From Panicum virgatum (Eukaryota; Streptophyta; Magnoliopsida; Poales; Poaceae), in assembly GCF_016808335.1 (NCBI RefSeq), contig NC_053136.1, positions 2,400,531-2,464,530 of the forward strand: a stretch of DNA of 64,000 bases, written 5' to 3'. Positions 57,677-64,000 of this stretch are shown in pieces. Below the pieces are notes generated by a model. That model was given only the letters and a program-made list of their open reading frames with translations. It had not been told where the DNA came from and ran no database searches. The first letter of the stretch is position 1; every line of letters starts with the position of its first letter. Both the position numbers and the translations under genes were made by a program.

Positions 57677-59662
57677 TCATTGCACTTGCTCTCTCCAGAT
57701 GCGGCCTGTGACCCGCAGCTTGAGCTCCTGCCTGCTGCCGCCAGAGAAGAAGAGCGCCATGTTCCGGTGGATGATCAGCCCGTCGAAGCTGTCCCGCACC
57801 TTCCGGTGGCTGTCCCTGATGCTCCTCGGAGTGCCCTGCCATGTCAGCTTCCGTCCGCCCCCGCCCACCTCCAGGCTGTACCCAAAGCCCTGTGCCTCGC
57901 TCTCCTCGCCCATGAACCGCAGGAACGCCATGTACACTGGCGCCATCCCAAGCAGGAATGCCTCAAAGTGCAGGCAGAAATGCTGCCCGAAACACTTGAA
58001 GACCTGCACACATCAAAATACCAGCCACATTGTGAAATGCAGCATTTGATTGATCTCATACTCATTCAGTGCTTATGGTACAAGTAAGAAAAGAATGGAC
58101 TTGGCTAAGGCAAATGACAAAGATATTATCATCCAAAATGTAAGATGTAAACAAATATTATCCAAGTAATTTATCAATGTCTACTGAACAAGTAAACATG
58201 CATTCCAGATTGGATGATAGGAGATCCAAACTTTTAGGTATTTAAAATGCACAAAGATGCTGATTGTTACTTACTGTGAGCATCCATGTAGCATTTTCCA
58301 CTTCGTAAGGGTTGGGCTTCACATACCGGTGGTTAAACGTGCATCCCTCATGCAGGTCCACCTTATGGTCATTGATGAGATGAGACACCAGAAACGGAAC
58401 ATCACCTGTGATCGGACACTCTGAACCTGCGTATGGACAGTTGTATGGCCTGAACCTGCAGAGCTCCTCATGCTTGAGTTTGTTCTTGTATGGGTGAATC
58501 TCGGTGCATCCCACGCTTTGGTATTTGCATGGAAGCTGAAGTTGTTCTGCCACCTTCTCAAGAGCCAAACATCTGATGTTTCCCAGTTCTTGGCGGCAAG
58601 TTGGGCAGTGGTTGTCTACCCTATGCTTGCAGCTGGAGCAAATTGTGTGGCCATTTGGGCACTGCAAGAGCCAAGAAGAACAAGGAATCAGTACATTATT
58701 ACTTTTCTCATTTCCTGTATTTGTCTCCATAACCATCAAAATTTAAACTGTTGTCTAATTGCACGATCTAAACACCAAAGTAATCTGAATTTTATCACTA
58801 TTCAAGTAACACAAATTTGATTGCAATTCCTATTAAGTTAATCCATCGAGGCCAACGAAATGCAGAAGTTCAAATAAAAAAAAGAGCACGAACAACATAA
58901 TGTGCATGTGTGCCTACACAGAAAGCAAACTAGAAACCTGGAAGTGTTCTAATGCAAGTAATATAAAAGCTAAAAACTTATTGATGGTCAGAACCATGCC
59001 TAATTCTAAGAAAGCAAAGACTAAAGACATGGACTCCAAAACTATGCTCGCACTGACATAAAACATATGGAGGAAACCAAGGACTAATCTTTTCACAATT
59101 GACATAAGGAAGTTCTGGATTACTTTGATGCGAGGGAGTCCATAATTGTAATGAGCAACATGATAACCAGAAAGATGCAACCAACTTGTGTTAGCATGTT
59201 GAGCAGAAAACTTGAGATCAATGGACAAGACCCACATAAGTTAAGCTGGTGTAAATGTAGCATTCATAGAACGATGGCCTCTTTCTATACCAACTCAATC
59301 AATATATCTAACAGGAAATGGAAACTAACAGCATCTTCTTCGCAGCTAAACTGAAACATGCAAACATGTATGTTTCAATCATCAAAACATCTGCTTCTGC
59401 CAAAAGAGTAAAAGGAGAGAAGACAAGCCATGAGCGCACACACCTGCAGTATAGGTGGACGCATTGAGTTTGTACACACTGGGCATTCGAGCAAATCATT
59501 CAAGCCAGCCAATGATGATAATGCAACACTGGCTAGTGACGTAGACCATGGTTTACTTGTAGAGTCTACATCAAGCCTAATACCCCCAAGTGCCTCAGAA
59601 AGGCCATCATCTCCACAGTCTGACTCGGGAACTACAGTCACAATGCTGCTTCCCGGTGCCAT
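57677..59662 (-). CDS. SINAT-type RING E3 ubiquitin ligase (seven in absentia homologue)
   Basis: Three coding exons, 59444-59662, 58275-58661 and 57677-58003, give 310 residues, the normal SINAT length. The C3HC4 RING (residues 60-98) runs CPVCTNSMRPPILQ, CPNGHTICSSC, NHCPTC and recruits E2 enzymes. The SIAH-type double zinc finger follows (CKYQSVGC, HEELCRFRPYNCPYAGSEC, HLINDH). The C-terminal TRAF-like sandwich binds substrate and dimerises (VFKCFGQHFCLHFEAFLLG). All key Cys and His are present. Plant SINATs act in stress signalling, autophagy and hormone responses, and the exact target cannot be read here. Introns are GT-AG and in frame. The 5' leader continues upstream, with a likely acceptor at 59735/59736. 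Confidence 0.95.
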
Positions 59663-61020
59663 TGTAAAGGCTCCTTTCAAGTTCGGTAGTATAAAACGTG
59701 AGCACCCCACCACTCCATTGCTTCCTCACGATCAGCTGCATTATTTGAATCTTGTCAGGAGATCGTGGAAAGACCATCATCACACCAAATTTTAATATCA
59801 CAAGAGACATGACATCTGAAACATGGCGCAACTAACATCCCACACAAGTTGATACTGATATTCAGTTTACCAAGGTGACATAAAAAAAAGGGGTAATTCA
59901 GAATCATGAGTGAGAAATAAGTGTTTGCAATCTGGCACAGTATCAATCAGTTGGCACCAACCGAAGAAGTTTGAGACAAGTTACTGAAAAGTAAACTACA
60001 TTCAGATCCCAGAATTGAAGAAACAACATCTATTTCAGCGGCTCTCATCCACAAACCCCCGGGAGTTTTCTAACTAGAACTTGTCATTGTAGAAGGGATA
60101 AAATTGGTGTAACGGATGGATTGTATTAGCCTGAGCCTTGGGGCTGAATATATAGGGGTACATGACTTGGAGGGCAAGAAGCCTCTCCTACAGATCTGGT
60201 AGGATACGGATACAATCATAATCTACCTAATATAGAGATATCCCTAATATACTCTAACAGTCATTAAGGGTAGGCTACCTACTTCATCCGATCCACGTTT
60301 TGTCCGAAAGTACCGTTGCTCCCTCCTTGCCTAGTTTGGTTTCACAAGCGTCTGTTACAATTCAAGATCCGCGGAATTAAGCTCCTCAAGCTCACTAGAA
60401 TAGTCTAAAAACGAGAATTAAGCTAAGCCCAGTCCCCCAGTCAAACGAAATTGCTCTCCCACAATTGGAAAAGAGCCTCCCATCTGCTGCTCCTGCTCAC
60501 ACCAACCATAGCTTAACCTGCAATAAATATTTTCCAGTTCCCGAGTCGCGCCCCAAAACATGCGAAACCTCCGGTCCCTCTTTCCTCCCCGAATTGCGCC
60601 CCCGAATCTCGCACAAACCATCTAGCCTGTGCAAAATCAATCGAACAAGACCGCCCCCCATCCCTTCCTCCTCTAGTTTCACCTCAATTCGAACCCAAAA
60701 TCGGAGCGCAGAAATGCCTCGGAATCCCCTCTCGGCGAGGGAGCAAAACCGTACACTAGCACTACAGGAAACGGACCCGAGAATCCAAAACAAAGCACGA
60801 AACTGCAGAGCAGAAAAAAAAAAGAGTGAGAGCGCACGCACACATCCACCAGTGCCAGCACAACCGCTAGGGAACCAGCAGCAGCAACGAAGATCCCGCG
60901 AGGCCGCGAGGGTGGAGACGCCGCGAATCGGGTGGGAGAAGCTAGAAAACTAGACCAGCAGGAGGAGGGGGATGTTGGATTCAATTATTGTTTGCGCTTG
61001 TTCTGTAACGGAGGCGGGCA
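59663..61020 (-). promoter_or_regulatory. 5' leader, leader intron and promoter of the SINAT gene
   Basis: A minus-strand leader exon starts after TGCAG near 59,735. The intervening 60,000-60,850 looks intronic and contains a solo LTR. A CT-rich leader exon probably lies within 60,840-60,955, but its donor is not certain. Open frames here are shadows of the leader. Confidence 0.4.
60088..60259. mobile_element. solo LTR in the SINAT 5' region
   Basis: A 172-bp segment with LTR ends TGTAGAAGGG and CTCTAACA (TG...CA), flanked by a perfect 5-bp duplication, gtcat, at 60083-60087 and 60260-60264. TGAATATATAGG inside can serve as an LTR TATA. No internal domain is present, so it arose by LTR-LTR recombination or belongs to a very small LTR family. 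Confidence 0.8.
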
Positions 61021-62035
61021 TCTGGAGTTTTCCGCCTCCCCCGTCACGGGGCGGGGCCCACGCGGTGGCCGTTGCGCGCCCGGTCCGCGGTGCGGCGCGT
61101 GGTACTGGCAGGTGGGGTCGGCGGCCGACTCGAGGTCAGCGGCGCATGGGCGCGGTGTAGGGGTTTCGACCAACCCTGGGAGCACGGGGCCCGCGTGGCA
61201 GGCTCGCGGCTGTGCGCTGCGTCGTTTCGAAATCAACGGCTGCTTTGACTCTTTCCGGGGGGAATGGGATTGGATGGGTTACTATACATCTTGTGGATGG
61301 TAAATAAATTATTCATTTTTAAAGTCCGTTTAGTCCAATTAAATACTGTAAACATATTCAATATTTCAGTGGCATTAATTCAACATTTTCTATAAATAAG
61401 TTCAACATTTAGCTTCGAATTGTTGAAACGATAAAGACGAAATGTTGAAATTGAAGGCACATAATGTTGAAAATACTAAAAATCCAAAATTGAATAGGGC
61501 ATCTCTTCTCCGGCGACCTGAGCGCCTTCTTTTTCGGCGGCGGCGCGCGCGGCAGAGGGGCAGCGCGTGGCAGCGATGCAGCAGAGCAGGCGCGGCGCAC
61601 GGGGGTGCTACGGTGGAGCAGGCGCGGTGCACGGGGGTGCTACGGTGGAGCAGGAGCGGAGCTGGCGCGGGGCGCGAGCGGCGGCAGCGTAGGTGCGCAG
61701 AGCTGGCGCGGGGCGTGGGTGGCGGCGGCGCGGGCGCGCAGCGCATGGGGCGAGCGCGACGCGGGAGCAGCGCATGAGCAGATGGCGGCAGGGTGGGAGG
61801 AGAGAGAAGGTCAAGGAAGATAGAGGAAGCTAGGGTTTGGGATGAATCTAAAGACTGTGGTTGTTTGCACAAATCTCAAACAGTGGAAGATGAGTAAAAA
61901 AAATCTACTAGAAGATATATATAGGTTTGACGGATTGGGATTGGGATGCGGAGCCAGAGGTCACGGGTCACAGGGGTGGCCCAGCAGGAGGGTGGGCCCG
62001 CACGGTCGGGCAGCAGAGATGAATGGGAATGGGCC
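61021..62035. other. intergenic, with GC-rich minisatellite-like block
   Basis: AT-rich at 61,280-61,500, with TTGAAA and TTCAACATTT words repeated. At 61,510-61,800 a GC-rich block repeats GGAGCAGGCGCGG and CACGGGGGTGCTACGGT twice and GAGCTGGCGCGGGGCG twice. It looks like the body of a transposable element that may also carry the NPC1 fragment to its right, but I could not find its ends. The open frames on both strands are not convincing genes. Confidence 0.4.
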
Positions 62036-62317
62036 GGCCTGTTTGCTGCACTGGCGGTCTTTATGGATTTCCTTCTCCAAGTGACAGCCTTTGTAGCCCT
62101 TATTGTTTTTGACTTTAGGAGGGCACAGGATGGCAGGATTGATTGTGTTCCTTGTGCGAGAATCGTGTCAAGTCCAGCTACTGATGATGGTGGTGATGGG
62201 CAGAGGCTCCACTTGCTTGCTAGATATATGAGGGATATTCATGGACCAATTCTAAGTTACCGGGCAGTGAAGTTCGTTGTAATCGCTGTGTTTGTAGGAT
62301 TGGCATTTGCAAGCATA
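62036..62317 (+). pseudogene. NPC1 (Niemann-Pick C1) sterol-transporter exon fragment
   Basis: The frame gives GLFAALAVFMDFLLQVTAFV, ALIVFDFRRAQDGRIDC, LLARYMRDIHGPIL and AVKFVVIAVFVGLAFASI, about 94 residues. This is the end of the sterol-sensing domain and the following loop of plant NPC1-like proteins, which have well over 1200 residues. It ends at an intact donor (AGCATA|GTAAGT). No other NPC1 exon is found on either side. The left border joins directly to low-complexity DNA. It is a captured or relict fragment, with no internal stops. Confidence 0.75.
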
Positions 62318-63560
62318 GTAAGTTTTCTTCTATTTCCCTTGCATGCATCATGGTTGTTGCTATTCTTGTTCTTATTGCATCAACCATGAGATTAATAGCT
62401 GGCCAATTCATCAGTGCAGCTACATAATAGTTGGTGTACTCAATTTGCTTTGAATTAAGTTTTCTTATGGGAGTGAGATCAACTACCGAAGCTGGCCGTG
62501 GACGTGGCCTATGGCGTCAGGTCAATTTATGAGGCTACAGACTGATCTAGGTGGGCTCGATGGTTTAATGAGTATGATGGGTTGACTCATATATAATATA
62601 TATATAGTAAATATTGCACTATTAATAATCATTAGTACATCTAAATATTGCTGGAGCAACGTACACATTAATGTATTAAGGCAAAATTATAAAAACTAAT
62701 ATAGTATCATCTAGTGCTAGCTGAAAATTCTACAAACAACAATACCTTCCAAAGCCGAGATAATGTCATGAACCGAGATTAGACTCACACATGATTAGCC
62801 TTTGTTTAGTGAATGACTCACAAGCAAGAAAAAGAATAGAGACCCTACTTAGCCATCGTGGTGTATAGCAGCCGCATATCACAAGAAAGGAAAAGCTCTG
62901 ATCTACTTGAGAACGTGCGATCAGTGAGAATGAATCAGGGAGGCTCATTTGTTTGGCTTGACCGAGGGAGGAAGAGGCACCCAGCAGATCCTACCATGCG
63001 TGACGAGGAATCTTACAAACAAACCCTAGGACAACTATAGGAGAAGAACATAGATGGGAGAAGTTTACCTGACGGGACAGCCGCTGGAGGGAAGCGCGGC
63101 ACGCGGATTCGTCGCCGCCGGGTCGCTCGCCTCCATGGGTGCCCCCCCCCCCCCCCGTGCTAGTAATTGAGTACATATTGGATACAGTTTGGGGGGTAAA
63201 TTGAAGAGAATCGAAGGTATAGGTTGGGAGGCAGCAAGCAAGAAAACGGGAAACAGGTTCAGAAAGAAGCTAGCCAATGTCCTTTCCAGTTTCTTGTTCG
63301 ATGCTTGTTCCGGCTCTTCGCATTTGCCTTTATCTTCTCTAGATGTCCCAGCTAGGAAAATGAAAAAAAAAGAGACTCCGATCCTAGTCGTCGTTGGTTG
63401 TCTCTTGGATGCTGCAGGTTAATTCACATGCTGCTTATCTTCTGGCCGCATCAGTCACCACTTGTGCTCGGCCCAAATAATATTGTTACAGGGAGCTGTC
63501 GGCGGCACGATGAGACAGGGTCAGCCACCTCCAGTGCCTCTACATCGCAATGTATGTGCG
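62318..63560. other. intergenic DNA
   Basis: AT-rich with a TA repeat near 62,595. A minus-strand frame ending at 63065 (MEASDPAATNPRAALPSSGC, donor-like CAG|GTAAAC at its end, ATG at 63137) could be a first exon, but I find no matching downstream exon, so it is not called. A 15-C run is at about 63,137-63,151. Confidence 0.4.
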
Positions 63561-64000
63561 GGCTCACGCTGTCGTCGGCCAGTCAACGTGCCAGCATGTT
63601 TTGTTTTGAGTTCTTGTCGAACTGAAACAGTCTTTCATGTAACAGCGACACCCTGTTTTCATTAATTTATCTTCGAAAATCTCACTCTTGTTAAAACAGA
63701 GTAGGTAGGTTACAAATGTATATGACCACTTCGTGGGTGAGGCGACCATGTGCAAGGTTATCGTGTCACAGCCCTGAGAAAAAAAAGAAAAAAAGAAAAA
63801 AATCCCTCGCCGGGCCCACCCGTCAGCCTCTCCCTCTCCTCTCTCTGTTTTTGCTCGGCGTGCTGCGCGCACGCGTCGCCCGTCGCCGGCATCCATCCTC
63901 GCGAGTCGCGCCACGTGCCAGCCATCCTCGTGTTCCGTGCCAACCCCTCCCTCTCATCGCCTCAAGACCCAGCCCCCGGCCCCGTTCCCCTCAAACCCTA
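63561..64000 (+). promoter_or_regulatory. probable promoter/leader of a gene beyond the right edge
   Basis: Sequence becomes C-rich from about 63,800 and ends CCCCTCAAACCCTA, the typical grass leader motif that precedes a start codon. This suggests a plus-strand gene starting outside the window. No coding sequence can be assigned. Confidence 0.35.

Noticed and set aside
60465..60984. Frames of 100-162 residues near the SINAT 5' end
   Set aside because: These overlap the CT-rich leader of the minus-strand gene on both strands and lack protein-like conservation.
63065..63277. Possible first exon starting MEASDPAATNPRA on the minus strand
   Set aside because: It has a donor-like end but no downstream exon could be found to the left, so a gene is not supported.
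1..64000. Search for CRISPR arrays, bacterial-type operons, phage genes, defence systems or toxin genes
   Set aside because: Nothing of the kind is present. The window is plant nuclear DNA with spliced genes and plant transposons.

Overview
This is a nuclear genome window from a grass (Poaceae), probably a panicoid. The evidence is GT-AG and GC-AG introns, a steep 5' to 3' GC decline inside genes (the PPR gene is the clearest case), plant-specific gene families, and dense grass-type transposable elements. Gene calls were read from the sequence, and exon borders were placed by eye from splice sites and reading-frame continuity. The order PRPP synthetase, XTH, small HSP, GBF-type bZIP, DnaJ, ARF, SINAT matches what I remember of the rice chromosome 2 short arm. 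That is recollection and was not checked.

Layout, left to right. 1-8.7 kb: a GC-rich hAT-type element, a single-exon PPR gene, and a second hAT-type element carrying a ubiquitin-like gene fragment. 8.7-13 kb: a nine-exon plastid-type ribose-phosphate pyrophosphokinase gene (minus) with a hAT element, a MITE and an 83-bp tandem array in its introns. 13-17 kb: intergenic DNA, a 72-bp duplication, and a CACTA element that hosts a small LTR retroelement. 17.4-28.3 kb: four short genes on the plus strand (XTH, an unknown, a small HSP, an unknown) separated by MITEs. 30.7-33.8 kb: a G-box-binding bZIP gene. 35-40.6 kb: a 13-exon ATRIP/SUV2-like DNA-damage checkpoint gene (minus). 41.6-46.4 kb: a type II DnaJ gene (minus) whose large intron holds a Pack-MULE. 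47.7-51.9 kb: a decayed but nearly full-length PIF/Harbinger transposon. 53-56 kb: an ARF GTPase gene. 57 kb: a tRNA-Ser(GCT) gene split by a 163-bp hAT MITE. 57.7-59.7 kb: a SINAT E3 ligase gene (minus) with a solo LTR in its 5' region. 61-64 kb: intergenic DNA with an NPC1 gene fragment and probably the promoter of a further gene beyond the right edge.

The cellular genes do not form a pathway; this is ordinary gene-space synteny. The most unusual content is mobile: a tRNA gene interrupted at the base before the anticodon loop U33, four hAT-type insertions with intact 8-bp target duplications (three of them built from arrays of different short words), gene-fragment capture by three element types, and two unrelated genes using GC-AG introns with the same AG|GCAAGT donor. 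I found no wholly new biological system.
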